DNA from: Spirochaetaceae bacterium
Lineage (GTDB): Bacteria > Spirochaetota > Spirochaetia > Treponematales > Treponemataceae
Direction of reading: 5' to 3'
Length of the DNA: 64,000 nt
Assembly: GCA_017614995.1 (NCBI GenBank)
Contig: JAGAAX010000003.1
Location: forward strand, 1 to 64,000
A program made the translations under genes and the position numbers. Below, piece by piece: positions 35,342-43,523 of the stretch. Within the stretch, counting starts at the first letter, position 1, and each line of letters starts with the position of its first letter. The notes beneath the pieces were generated by a model. It saw only the letters and a program-made list of their open reading frames with translations, was not told where the DNA came from and made no database searches.

Positions 35342-35412
35342 CCTCCTATTTAGCAAGTTTAAGCTCCGCTATGGGAACTTTTTCCGCCTGCAATTTGGAT
35401 AAATCAGCGGAT
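35342..35412 (-). promoter_or_regulatory. SAM-II-type riboswitch upstream of metK
   Basis: On the minus strand the leader contains CCGCTGATTTATCC, ATTGCAGGCGG and, further on, TTGCTAAATAGGAGG. These match the SAM-II core (CGCTGATTTA, ATTGCA-AGCG, GCTAAA) in order. P1 is TCCGC/GCGGA. An inserted 7-bp hairpin (35361-35380) separates P1 from the 3' GCTAAA arm. That insert contains a second AGCGGA able to pair with the 5' P1 strand. The ribosome site AGGAGG directly follows GCTAAA, so SAM binding should block translation. Confidence 0.85.
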
Positions 35413-35427
35413 AGATAAGTTAATGCG

Positions 35428-35456
35428 ATTATAGAAGATTCATATATTTAAAACAA
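35428..35456 (-). promoter_or_regulatory. metK promoter
   Basis: On the minus strand, TTGTTT and TATAAT are separated by 17 bp. Transcription would begin near 35421 and give a leader of about 87 nt that fully contains the riboswitch. Confidence 0.75.
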
Positions 35457-35525
35457 GTGAGATATTATGAATTTTCTAAAATTTCAGCATTAGCCATAAA
35501 AAAATAACGAAATTTTAAGATTTTC

Positions 35526-35554
35526 TTCACAAAATAATCTTATTGTAGTATAAT
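35526..35554 (+). promoter_or_regulatory. Promoter of the CBM48 gene
   Basis: TTCACA and TATAAT with a 17-bp spacer, about 66 bp before the start codon of the CBM48 protein. Confidence 0.65.
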
Positions 35555-35620
35555 ACTCGCATAAGATATGCAGACATGGTTTGTGTCTGTTATTCATAAA
35601 TCTGTTTTTAGGGAAAAATA

Positions 35621-35929
35621 ATGGCTTTATACAAGAATTACTTAAAAACTCAAAAGAAATGTAAGGTAACATTTGAGTTGAGCGCAGAAGCAGCCAATGG
35701 CGCAGAGAAAGTTTGGCTTGCTGGAGATTTTAATAGTTGGAGCAGCCTTGATACTCCTATGAAAAAGAACAAGGACGGAAGCTTTACTGTCACATTGACA
35801 TTAGAAGCTGGAAACGAATATCAGTTCCGTTATTTGCTTGACGGCAAAAAATGGGAAAATGACTGGAATGCAGACAAATACATTCCGGCACCATTTTCTA
35901 ACACAGATAACTCTGTAGTTATTGTCTAA
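35621..35929 (+). CDS. Stand-alone CBM48/AMPK-like glycogen-binding domain
   Basis: A 102-residue protein made of one beta-sandwich of the CBM48/AMPK-beta type: VTFEL, KVWLAGDFNSWS, PMKKNKDGSFTVTLTLEAGNEYQFRYLLDGKKWENDW, ADKYIPAPFSNTDNSVV. The two Trp and the Lys of the glucan-binding face are present. There is no enzyme domain and no signal, so it probably binds intracellular glycogen or alpha-glucan, or regulates its enzymes. No glycogen genes are adjacent. Confidence 0.88.
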   Translation: MALYKNYLKTQKKCKVTFELSAEAANGAEKVWLAGDFNSWSSLDTPMKKNKDGSFTVTLTLEAGNEYQFRYLLDGKKWENDWNADKYIPAPFSNTDNSVVIV

Positions 35930-35960
35930 ATTAGTTTAAGAAATTTACGCTGTTTGTTGT

Positions 35961-36000
35961 GGCTGAAAGGCAGGAGGAGCTTTTCAGCCTTTCTTTTTTT
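35961..36000 (+). terminator. Terminator after the CBM48 gene
   Basis: GGCTGAAAG and CTTTTCAGCC pair around an 11-base loop, followed by TTTCTTTTTTT. Confidence 0.8.
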
Positions 36001-36036
36001 AAAAGGAAACGCTCCGCGGTCACATTCCTTTGGATA

Positions 36037-36068
36037 TAAAAAAGGCTGCCACATTTGCGGCAGCCTCA
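36037..36068 (-). terminator. Terminator downstream of aspS
   Basis: On the minus strand, GAGGCTGCC pairs with GGCAGCCTTTTTT across an 8-base loop. It lies beyond the 118-nt element, so the element would be part of the aspS mRNA 3' region. Confidence 0.8.
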
Positions 36069-36076
36069 GAAAATTA

Positions 36077-36194
36077 GACGTTTTCGGAAATTTCAACTTT
36101 CCGAAAACGAACTTTAGTAAATCGCAATTTTGCAAGGCTTTAGCCTGAAAAATTGCTGACCTGTTTGAAAACTAACCGAGTTTTCAAACAGGTC
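36077..36194 (-). repeat. 118-nt three-hairpin element, copy 1
   Basis: Listed on the minus strand, the same sense as aspS. A perfect 16-bp stem with a 5-base loop (36158-36194) is followed by a bulged hairpin (36124-36156) and an 11-bp stem (36080-36108). Identity to copy 2 (48694-48811) is 111/118. Differences at 36082/36106, 36091/36096 and 36166/36186 are compensatory pairs; the seventh, 36133, is in an internal loop. It may be flanked by ATTA on both sides. Confidence 0.9.
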
Positions 36195-36195
36195 A

Positions 36196-36264
36196 TTAGC
36201 CTTTTATAGTAATGTGCAGTTCGTCGAGCTGCTTTTGGTCAACTTCGCTCGGACAACCGGCGAC
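36196..36264 (-). pseudogene. Second aspS C-terminal tail after the stop codon
   Basis: Directly after the aspS TAA, and in the same frame, 22 codons read V-A-G-C-P-S-E-V-D-Q-K-Q-L-D-E-L-H-I-T-I-K-G and then stop. This matches the tail just before the stop (ECPSVVDQQQLNDLHL) and resembles the usual AspRS C-terminus. It is a remnant tail, probably left by recombination at the gene end. Confidence 0.8.
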
Positions 36265-38100
36265 TTAGTCTTTCTCAACCTCAGTGCACTTCAAATGCAA
36301 GTCATTAAGCTGCTGTTGGTCAACAACTGATGGGCACTCGTCCATTGGAGAAGCGGCGAGGTTGTTCTTCGGGAACGCGATAACTTCGTGGATTGATTCC
36401 TCGTGGCGCATGAGCATTACGAGACGGTCAAGTCCCGGTGCGATGCCGCCATGTGGAGGAGCGCCGAACTTGAATGCCTGAACGAGGAAGCCGAACGCTT
36501 TTTCGGCGCGCTCGCGGCTGTAACCGACAATTTCAAAAATGCGCTCCTGCAAAGCCGGGTCATTGATACGCATAGAGCCAGAAGCAAGCTCATAGCCGTT
36601 CAAAACGAGGTCGTACAAGTCGCCTTTAACCGAACCCGGGTCAGATTCCAGAGTATCCCAGTATTTTTTCTGCGGAAGAGTGAACATGTGATGTTCAGTT
36701 TCCCAGTGATTTTCTTCTTCGTTCCATGCAAAGTACGGGAAGTCGATAATCCAAGCGAAATGGAATTCATCTTTTGGGTTGTAGAGGTTCAAGTCTTTTC
36801 CAAGCTGTTTTCGCACCGCTCCCAAAGCAACGCAGGCTGTCTGCCATTTTTCATCGCTTACAAAGAGGAGAAGGTCGTTCTTTTCTGCGCCAAGCTTAGA
36901 GCAGACTTCAGCTTCTTTTCCGGCAAAGAATTTTGAGATTCCGCCTTCAAATTTGCCTTCTGCGTCAACTTTCATCCATGCAAGACCTTTTGCGTGGTTG
37001 ATTTTTGCAACGCTTTCAAGTGTCTCAACCATTTTGCGGCTGTATTTGTCAGCAACATTTTTGACGACGAGGGCTTTGAGACCGCTCCGCTTGTGCCGCT
37101 CGATTTCTTTAGAAGCATTTGCAGCACCCGCTTTGAATGCGTTGAAGTCGCTCAAATCAGCCATGAAAGCCGCATCTTGCATCTTGAGGTCAAAACGCAA
37201 ATCCGGCTTGTCGCTTCCGTAAAGGTCAAAAGCGTCTTCCCATGCAATCCGGTCGAATTTTGCAGGCAGATCGTAGTTCATCGTTTTTTTGAAGATGTAC
37301 TGCATCAAGCCTTCTGTTGTTTCAAGAACTTCCTCGCGGTTTGTGAAGCTCATTTCCATATCAATCTGTGTAAATTCCGGCTGACGGTCGCCGCGTGCGT
37401 CTTCATCGCGGTAGCAGCGTGCAATCTGAAAATATTTGTCAAAGCCTGAAACCATTAAAAGCTGTTTGTAAAGCTGCGGAGACTGCGGCAATGAGTAGAA
37501 TTTTCCAGGGTGAACGCGTGAAGGAACGAGATAGTCGCGTGCGCCCTCTGGAGTTGACTTGATGAAAGTCGGAGTTTCAATCTCCAAAAAGCCTTTGCCG
37601 GTCAAATATTCGCGTGTAGCAAAAGTGACCTGTGAGCGCAAAATGATGTTTTTCTGCATCGGTTCGCGGCGCAAGTCAAGATAGCGGTACTTCAAGCGCA
37701 AATCTTCGTTTGGAAGAACGATTGTGCCGTCCTTCTGGCGTACTTCCTCGATTGAGAAAGGCAATTCCTGTGAAGTGGTGAAAATTTCGATTTCTTTTGC
37801 TTCAACTTCGATTTCACCGGTTGCCATGTCTTTGTTTACGTCTTTATCGGCGCGGGCACTAACTGTACCTGCAACTGCGATACAATATTCGCTTTTGAGT
37901 GAAGATGCAATTTTTTTAACTTCATCGCTTGCACCGTCACCGACCATAACCTGGGTAATTCCGTAGCGGTCGCGGAGCTGAATAAAAACAAGACCGCCCA
38001 AATCCCGTGAACGTGAAACCCAGCCGTTCAATACAACTGTCTTACCGACATCGCCCTTGCGCAATTCGCCGCAAGTGACCGTTCGTTTAGAAGATTCCAT
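36265..38100 (-). CDS. aspS: Aspartyl-tRNA synthetase
   Basis: The 611-residue class II synthetase has the N-terminal OB fold (VVLNGWVSRSRDLGGLVFIQLRDRYG), motif 2 with FQIARCYRDEDARGDRQPEFTQID, the bacterial-type GAD insertion (about 290-420) and motif 3 GIAPGLDRLVML. It charges tRNA-Asp. ATG 38100 follows TTTGAGGTG; an upstream extension lacks support. The last 20 residues differ from the usual tail, and a second tail follows in frame after the stop. The ending of this gene may have been exchanged by recombination. Confidence 0.95.
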   Translation of the reverse strand: MESSKRTVTCGELRKGDVGKTVVLNGWVSRSRDLGGLVFIQLRDRYGITQVMVGDGASDEVKKIASSLKSEYCIAVAGTVSARADKDVNKDMATGEIEVEAKEIEIFTTSQELPFSIEEVRQKDGTIVLPNEDLRLKYRYLDLRREPMQKNIILRSQVTFATREYLTGKGFLEIETPTFIKSTPEGARDYLVPSRVHPGKFYSLPQSPQLYKQLLMVSGFDKYFQIARCYRDEDARGDRQPEFTQIDMEMSFTNREEVLETTEGLMQYIFKKTMNYDLPAKFDRIAWEDAFDLYGSDKPDLRFDLKMQDAAFMADLSDFNAFKAGAANASKEIERHKRSGLKALVVKNVADKYSRKMVETLESVAKINHAKGLAWMKVDAEGKFEGGISKFFAGKEAEVCSKLGAEKNDLLLFVSDEKWQTACVALGAVRKQLGKDLNLYNPKDEFHFAWIIDFPYFAWNEEENHWETEHHMFTLPQKKYWDTLESDPGSVKGDLYDLVLNGYELASGSMRINDPALQERIFEIVGYSRERAEKAFGFLVQAFKFGAPPHGGIAPGLDRLVMLMRHEESIHEVIAFPKNNLAASPMDECPSVVDQQQLNDLHLKCTEVEKD

Positions 38101-38243
38101 CTTAAACACCTCAAATTGCGGCAAGGATGCCGCTGCCCAAAAAGCAAATAAAACCTGCAAGGAAACTTGTTTTCTTGTCAGGAACGGAAATTACATCCGT
38201 GTGATTTTTGTTCCATATATTTTAGTGAGAATGAGCCTCTGGT

Positions 38244-38912
38244 TCAAGACAAAAACTCAGGAATTATCACCAGATTGCGTTCGCGCTCTTCTTTGCCCGA
38301 ACCTAAAAACGGCACGTCAAGCTGCTTCATGCTCCAGGATGGAACAAGCTTTGATATGGCAGCCATTTCGGCCTTTATTTTGTCAGCTCTTGCTTTATAA
38401 GCCGCGATATAACCCTTTTCGGCGGGCAGCTTGAGTATGGTTTTGGTCATTTTTTCGTCTAATGGTCTGAAAGCCCTGAAAACTACAAGGTCAAAAGCTT
38501 TTTGCGGTGCTTTTTCGGCTTCTGTGTTAAGCACTTCTACATTTTTTAAGCCGAGCGTAAGCACACAGTTTTCAAGAAATGTGCACCGTTTGCTCATTCT
38601 TTCGATTAGCGTAAAACGTGCGTCTGGAAACGCAATGGCAAGCGGAATGCCCGGAAGCCCGCCGCCAGAACCAACGTCTGCAATGCGCGGCTTTTCTGGG
38701 TTTCCGGTTTTTGCGATAAGCTGCTTTAGAAGCGGTACGGCAGCAAGACTGTCAAGAATGTGTTTTGTCAGAATGTCTTCGACAGAATCTGCCCCGACTA
38801 AATCATAAGCCGAATTGAATAAATTCAGTTCGGCGGCGTATTTTTCAAACAGCGGGGCTTTTTCTGCATCAATACCAAAAGCAGACAAGTTTCCGGCAAA
38901 AGTTCCGTTCAT
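38244..38912 (-). CDS. rsmG: 16S rRNA m7G527 methyltransferase RsmG
   Basis: The 222-residue protein (GidB) has NLFNSAYDLVG, ILDSLAAVPLL, the SAM motif IADVGSGGGLPGIPLAIAFP and RAFRPL. It methylates 16S rRNA. It follows the M16 protease gene by 2 bp and is probably co-transcribed. In many bacteria gidB sits near parAB and the origin; here parAB lies about 26 kb away. Confidence 0.94.
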   Translation of the reverse strand: MNGTFAGNLSAFGIDAEKAPLFEKYAAELNLFNSAYDLVGADSVEDILTKHILDSLAAVPLLKQLIAKTGNPEKPRIADVGSGGGLPGIPLAIAFPDARFTLIERMSKRCTFLENCVLTLGLKNVEVLNTEAEKAPQKAFDLVVFRAFRPLDEKMTKTILKLPAEKGYIAAYKARADKIKAEMAAISKLVPSWSMKQLDVPFLGSGKEERERNLVIIPEFLS

Positions 38913-38914
38913 TG

Positions 38915-41900
38915 TTACTTCTCTTCTTTTGTAAGGTCTATAACTTCGTCAAATGAAACGTCGGCAGTTCTTAAAGTAGATTCATTTGCCAGAACAGCAT
39001 AACATTCTCCGGCATTGATATTTCTTATTGCAGCCTCAACTTCCATTACTGTGGTGTTTTTTGTCTTTTCAAGATTTGCCTTCATGTCGTCAACGCTGTA
39101 ATTTCTAATGTAGTTTACGGCGTTGACAAAAGCCTGTGTATAAAGTCCGAGCGGGGCGGTTTCCATTCCGTAGCGGGCAATTATATATGGTGCAAGTGTT
39201 TCTTTTTTAAGACCGAAATCTGCGTTTTTTGCGCGTTTGTGAATTTCAAGCGTACGCATCGGGTTCGGGTCTCTTGAAGAATAAGCCGCAAAATATACGC
39301 GGTCTGTAATTGAACTTGCGCCGTAAGCACCGCCTTCAAGACGAATTTTCGGAATGTAGTATTCGTTTGCGAGAATGTCTGAAGCAAGCGTAAAAGTCTG
39401 AAGCTTGTCAACCGGAATAGGCTGTGCAGAGGCGGCGTAGCTTACAGAGTCTTTGATTACAAATGCTGTCTTTTTTGCTGGCTGGCTGATTGCAGTATAA
39501 TTTGTGTTTGACTTTCCATTATAGCTGCCGAGCCGCTTTGTGATTACTTTGCCTGCGTTTGAAGCTTCTTCTGAATTAATGCCGGCTGTAATAATTATTG
39601 GCGAATTTGCTACAAGCATTTTTTCTCTTACAGCGAGCATTTTTTCGATTATAACAGAAGGATTTTTGCTTACTTCTTTATAGGCTTTTTGAATAAACTG
39701 ATAATATGGAATGCCTGCAAGGTGGTCATAAAGCGTGTAACTTTGGGCACATGCCGCACCGGCTCTGCTTAAAGCGTAATAAACCGCGTTTGTCTGCAAA
39801 TTTCTGTCAGCCCTTGCCTTTTCCATTGAAATAAGAACCTTTATGCGCGATGGGTCAAGAATTGTGTCGTAGAGAATCGTCGAAACAAGCTGCTCGGCTT
39901 TTCTTGCGTTTTTAAGCTCAGAGTACCAGCTTAAATTCATAACCGGGTACGAATTCTTTCTGTCGTAGCTTGTATAGAACGGCTCAACAGTTGTGTTCAA
40001 GCCCAAAACAAGCATACTAAGCTGATAGTCAACCTGTTCTTCTGTCATTGTGCCTGCGCCAAGCTCGCCTGTCAAAGTCATGTAAAGGCTTGCATAGTGC
40101 AGCTCTTCCGGCGTCAGGTCAGATAGATTCAGATAAAAAGTTGTGCGCAGTGCCGGGCCTTTTACATAAGAGTGAATGTGGCGTACATTGTCCCAAGTTT
40201 CTTCTTTTATTCTGGCAGGTTCAATGTCTGTATCAAGATTTTCCGGCGTAAGCACCTGAAGCTTCTTGACGCTTTCCTGTCCTTTTTTGTCTTCGCTCTT
40301 AAGCCAAGAATTGAATGCCGAAGTCTGTGTTACAAGCGCATTGATCTCTGAGGCTGACATAGATGCCTTAAGCTTTGCAAGTCTGTCGCGCTCTGCTTTT
40401 TCCTGTTCTTCGGCGAAACCGGGCTTCGGGTCAACAATTACAAGCACGCTGTGGTTGTTGTTTACAAGAAAGCGGTCAACCATCTTTGAAATGTGCTGCA
40501 TTGTTACGTTCTGCACATCGTAATTAGAGGTAGCAATAGCATATTTAGAACCGATTGACATTTCGCCTACAGCCATGCTTTCAAGAATATCAAGTCCGAT
40601 TTGTGTGTTTTCTCTTGCAAGCACCGCACCGGCATAAAAGTCAGCCTTAACTGAATTGAACAAATCAGGAGCAACACCTTCTGAGGCAATCTGCTTTAAT
40701 GCCTTAACAACGATATGCTCAAAAGTGCTTGCCTTTTCAGGCGCAATATTCTGTGCCGTAATTTCAAACTGCGGCTGGCGTGTAGCCATAGACACGTTGA
40801 TAAAATAGTGGTCTGCAAGATTAGACTCATCAAGTGCCTTCATCAGCGGAGAATTGTCGTTATTGAGGATGTTAATCAAAAGCATAAGAGACGGCATCTC
40901 TTTGTCGCCGACGCCTGTAAGTGCATAGCCTTTTGAAATTACAGCCCTGCCGCCAGCATTAGATGATGCTGTTACAGGAAAATTTCTGTATACAGATTTT
41001 GGCTTAGAAAACGGCTTCTGTTCAGGTATCTTTGCGAGCGGAATTGATTTTTCGTATTTTGAAAGCCAGCTCTTGTCAAGGAATTCTAAGAAAGAGGCAA
41101 TGTCTAAGTCGCCGTAAATGCCAATAATCGAATTTGACGGCACGAAATATGTTTTGTGGTATTTTCTTATGTCTTCTACAGTTAAAGTCGGTATTGTCTC
41201 GGTTTTTCCGGCAGAATCGTTCTTTACCACTGTGTCCGGAAAAAGCGACTCACGCATTACAGAATTTGCCTGTCTTAAGATGTTGGCGTTTGCGCCTTTC
41301 ATCTCGTTGTAGACAATTCCGTTTATTGTAAGCGGAGAATCTTTTGTCGGCAGCTCATAGCGGAAGCCTTCGCGCATAAAGATAAAGTCGTCGAGTGTAG
41401 GCTCATAAACTGCCGAAAGGTAATAATCTGCAAGCTGCTTGTACTGGCGCTCGTCAGTTGTCGAAAACGGAAACTGAATGTATGTTGCGGCAGTCTGTGC
41501 GTTCATGTATGTGTTCAGCGTTGTGTTTGAAGCTCCGAAGAACACTTCTTTGCCCGGGTAAGAACGTGTAGACGACAGCGTCATGTGTTCAAGAACATGG
41601 TTTGCGCCGTTGTCTGTTTCTGGCGGGGTAGAAACTGAAATGGTAAAGCTTAAGTTTTTGTCATCATTGTCAATGTAATAGACTTGTGCACCGCTTTTGA
41701 TGTGTTCAAGAATATATGCAGTGCCGCTAATCATTTCAATCTGTTTTTGTTCCACAAGTCTGAAACCGTACTGGCTGAAAATTGCCGACGATATGTGCTT
41801 TTTCTGCGTGCCCTGCGTTTTTTTGTCGCCAGAAGATGTTGTCGCGCAGCCAATAATCATAAAAATTGAGAGAAAAATTAAAACTGCCTGAAGGGCAGCT

Positions 41901-41926
41901 TTCTTTGCAGAATTGAAATGCGTCAT
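38915..41926 (-). CDS. M16 (PreP-type) metalloprotease lipoprotein
   Basis: The 1003-residue protein has a lipoprotein signal ending IIGC27. The inverted zinc motif H109-V-L-E-H113 and a downstream Glu in YNEMKGAN are present. Length and the C-terminal half, rich in helices and without a second active site, match the presequence-protease (M16C) type clamshell rather than the shorter M16B. It probably degrades peptides at the cell envelope, anchored by lipid. It is the first gene of a two-gene unit with rsmG. Confidence 0.9.
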   Translation of the reverse strand: MTHFNSAKKAALQAVLIFLSIFMIIGCATTSSGDKKTQGTQKKHISSAIFSQYGFRLVEQKQIEMISGTAYILEHIKSGAQVYYIDNDDKNLSFTISVSTPPETDNGANHVLEHMTLSSTRSYPGKEVFFGASNTTLNTYMNAQTAATYIQFPFSTTDERQYKQLADYYLSAVYEPTLDDFIFMREGFRYELPTKDSPLTINGIVYNEMKGANANILRQANSVMRESLFPDTVVKNDSAGKTETIPTLTVEDIRKYHKTYFVPSNSIIGIYGDLDIASFLEFLDKSWLSKYEKSIPLAKIPEQKPFSKPKSVYRNFPVTASSNAGGRAVISKGYALTGVGDKEMPSLMLLINILNNDNSPLMKALDESNLADHYFINVSMATRQPQFEITAQNIAPEKASTFEHIVVKALKQIASEGVAPDLFNSVKADFYAGAVLARENTQIGLDILESMAVGEMSIGSKYAIATSNYDVQNVTMQHISKMVDRFLVNNNHSVLVIVDPKPGFAEEQEKAERDRLAKLKASMSASEINALVTQTSAFNSWLKSEDKKGQESVKKLQVLTPENLDTDIEPARIKEETWDNVRHIHSYVKGPALRTTFYLNLSDLTPEELHYASLYMTLTGELGAGTMTEEQVDYQLSMLVLGLNTTVEPFYTSYDRKNSYPVMNLSWYSELKNARKAEQLVSTILYDTILDPSRIKVLISMEKARADRNLQTNAVYYALSRAGAACAQSYTLYDHLAGIPYYQFIQKAYKEVSKNPSVIIEKMLAVREKMLVANSPIIITAGINSEEASNAGKVITKRLGSYNGKSNTNYTAISQPAKKTAFVIKDSVSYAASAQPIPVDKLQTFTLASDILANEYYIPKIRLEGGAYGASSITDRVYFAAYSSRDPNPMRTLEIHKRAKNADFGLKKETLAPYIIARYGMETAPLGLYTQAFVNAVNYIRNYSVDDMKANLEKTKNTTVMEVEAAIRNINAGECYAVLANESTLRTADVSFDEVIDLTKEEK

Positions 41927-42019
41927 AAGAATAATAGTCCTTGTCTGTTGTATTTTGCGGTTATATTTACTTTTAAAGAATCGGAAAATTCAGCCTGTTA
42001 TGTAAGGGTAAAACTGAAT

Positions 42020-42051
42020 AAAAAAGGCCGCCCTTTTTCGGACAGCCTTTT
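42020..42051 (-). terminator. Terminator of metY
   Basis: On the minus strand AAAAGGCTGTCC pairs with GGGCGGCCTTTT around a short A-rich loop, followed by Ts. It lies 8 bp after the metY stop. Confidence 0.85.
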
Positions 42052-42058
42052 GTCAGCG

Positions 42059-43339
42059 TTAAATGGCAGCCAAGCCGCGGTCAATGTCTTTTAGAATATC
42101 TTCAAGATTTTCAAGACCGCAAGAGAAGCGCACCATTCCGCCGTCAATGCCGGCTGCCTTAAGCTGCTCGTCTGTAAGCTGTCTGTGTGTCGCGCTTGCA
42201 GGGTGAAGAACGCAGGTTCTTATGTCTGCAACATGCACTTCGTCAGAAGCAAGCTTCAGCGCGTCCATAAAGCGCACAGCGGCACTTCTTCCGCCTTTTA
42301 TGCTGATTGAAACTACACCGCAGCAGCCGTCCGGCAGGTATTTCTTGGCGCGCTCGTAGAATTTGTCGCCTTTCATGCCGGGGTAGCTTACGCTTTCAAT
42401 TTTGTCTGATTTTGCAAAATATTCTGCGACGGCAAGACCTGTCTTGCACACTCTTTCCATTCTAAGCGGAAGCGTCTCAAGACCCAGATTCAGGTAGAAT
42501 GCGCTCTGTGCAGAAGGGTAGCAGCCGAAGTCGCGCATAAGCTGGCATCTTGCCTTGATGATGTATGCCATTTTTCCGTATTTTTCAACATATTTAAGAC
42601 CATGGTAGCTCTCGTCAGGTTCTACAAAATCAGCGAAATTGCCGGTCTCTTTGTAGACTTTTGCCCAGTCAAAGTTGCCGGAATCTACAATTGCGCCGCC
42701 GCCCTGAACAGCGTGGCCGTCCATGTATTTTGTGGTTGAGTGCACGACAATGTCTGCGCCCCATTCAAACGGGCGGCACAGAACTGGTGTCGCAAATGTG
42801 TTGTCGATTATGAGCGGAACTTTTTTGGTGTGTGCGGCTTTTGCCCATTTCTCAAAGTCAAAGACTGTAAGAGCCGGGTTTGCAATTGTTTCGCCAAAAA
42901 CGCATTTTGTGTTCGGTTTGAATTTTGAGAGAATCTCTTCGTAGCCTGCTTCGGGGTCAACCCAGATACATTCGATCCCAAGCTTTTTTAAGGTAAAGCC
43001 GAAAAGGTTTATTGTGCCGCCGTAAATGCTGGTTGAAGCTATAAAGCTGTCGCCTGCACAGCAGAGATTCAGCACAGAAAGAAGGCTTGCAGCCTGTCCG
43101 CTTGATGTAAGCATACAGCCGATTCCGCCTTCCATGTCGGCTATTTTCTTTTCAACAGCGTCGCATGTCGGGTTATAGAAGCGGGAATAGATAGCACCCA
43201 GAGTTGGGTCGTCAAAAATATCTGCAACCGCATTGCACGAGTGATAACGGTATGTTGTGCTCTGTACGATTGGAATTGTGCATGGTTCACCATCTTTTGG
43301 TGTGTAGCCTGAATGAAGGCATTTTGTATCGATTTTCAT
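42059..43339 (-). CDS. metY: O-acetylhomoserine sulfhydrylase
   Basis: The 426-residue PLP enzyme of the Cys/Met metabolism family contains SRFYNPTCDAVEKKIADMEGG, SIYGGTINLF and the Schiff-base lysine in STTKYMDGH. Size and the H-x-V-Q-G-G-G sequence fit O-acetylhomoserine aminocarboxypropyltransferase, which makes homocysteine from O-acetylhomoserine and sulfide. It fits with the acetyl-specific metA at 48833. ATG 43339 has no ribosome site; its leader has a weak SAM-II/V-like arrangement. Confidence 0.92.
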   Translation of the reverse strand: MKIDTKCLHSGYTPKDGEPCTIPIVQSTTYRYHSCNAVADIFDDPTLGAIYSRFYNPTCDAVEKKIADMEGGIGCMLTSSGQAASLLSVLNLCCAGDSFIASTSIYGGTINLFGFTLKKLGIECIWVDPEAGYEEILSKFKPNTKCVFGETIANPALTVFDFEKWAKAAHTKKVPLIIDNTFATPVLCRPFEWGADIVVHSTTKYMDGHAVQGGGAIVDSGNFDWAKVYKETGNFADFVEPDESYHGLKYVEKYGKMAYIIKARCQLMRDFGCYPSAQSAFYLNLGLETLPLRMERVCKTGLAVAEYFAKSDKIESVSYPGMKGDKFYERAKKYLPDGCCGVVSISIKGGRSAAVRFMDALKLASDEVHVADIRTCVLHPASATHRQLTDEQLKAAGIDGGMVRFSCGLENLEDILKDIDRGLAAI

Positions 43340-43432
43340 GTGCTGATTTTAGCAAAACGCCTGATATTAAACAAGCGTAAGGCAGACTGTGAAAAAATTG
43401 TGTTTCGCTTAAAAAATTAGAATCGCATTAGA

Positions 43433-43495
43433 AAATTGCATATTTGCAATAAAAAAATTGCATATTTACCAAAAGGTGTTAGAATTAATTAAGTT
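43433..43495 (+). promoter_or_regulatory. Direct repeats and extended -10 box
   Basis: AAATTGCATATTT occurs at 43433-43445 and 43455-43467, 22 bp apart. The extended -10 TGTTAGAAT is at 43487-43495. A TTAATTAA-containing palindrome follows before AGGAGGA and the ATG at 43524. Confidence 0.5.
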
Positions 43496-43523
43496 ATTTA
43501 ATTAATCGTAGGAGGATTATTAA

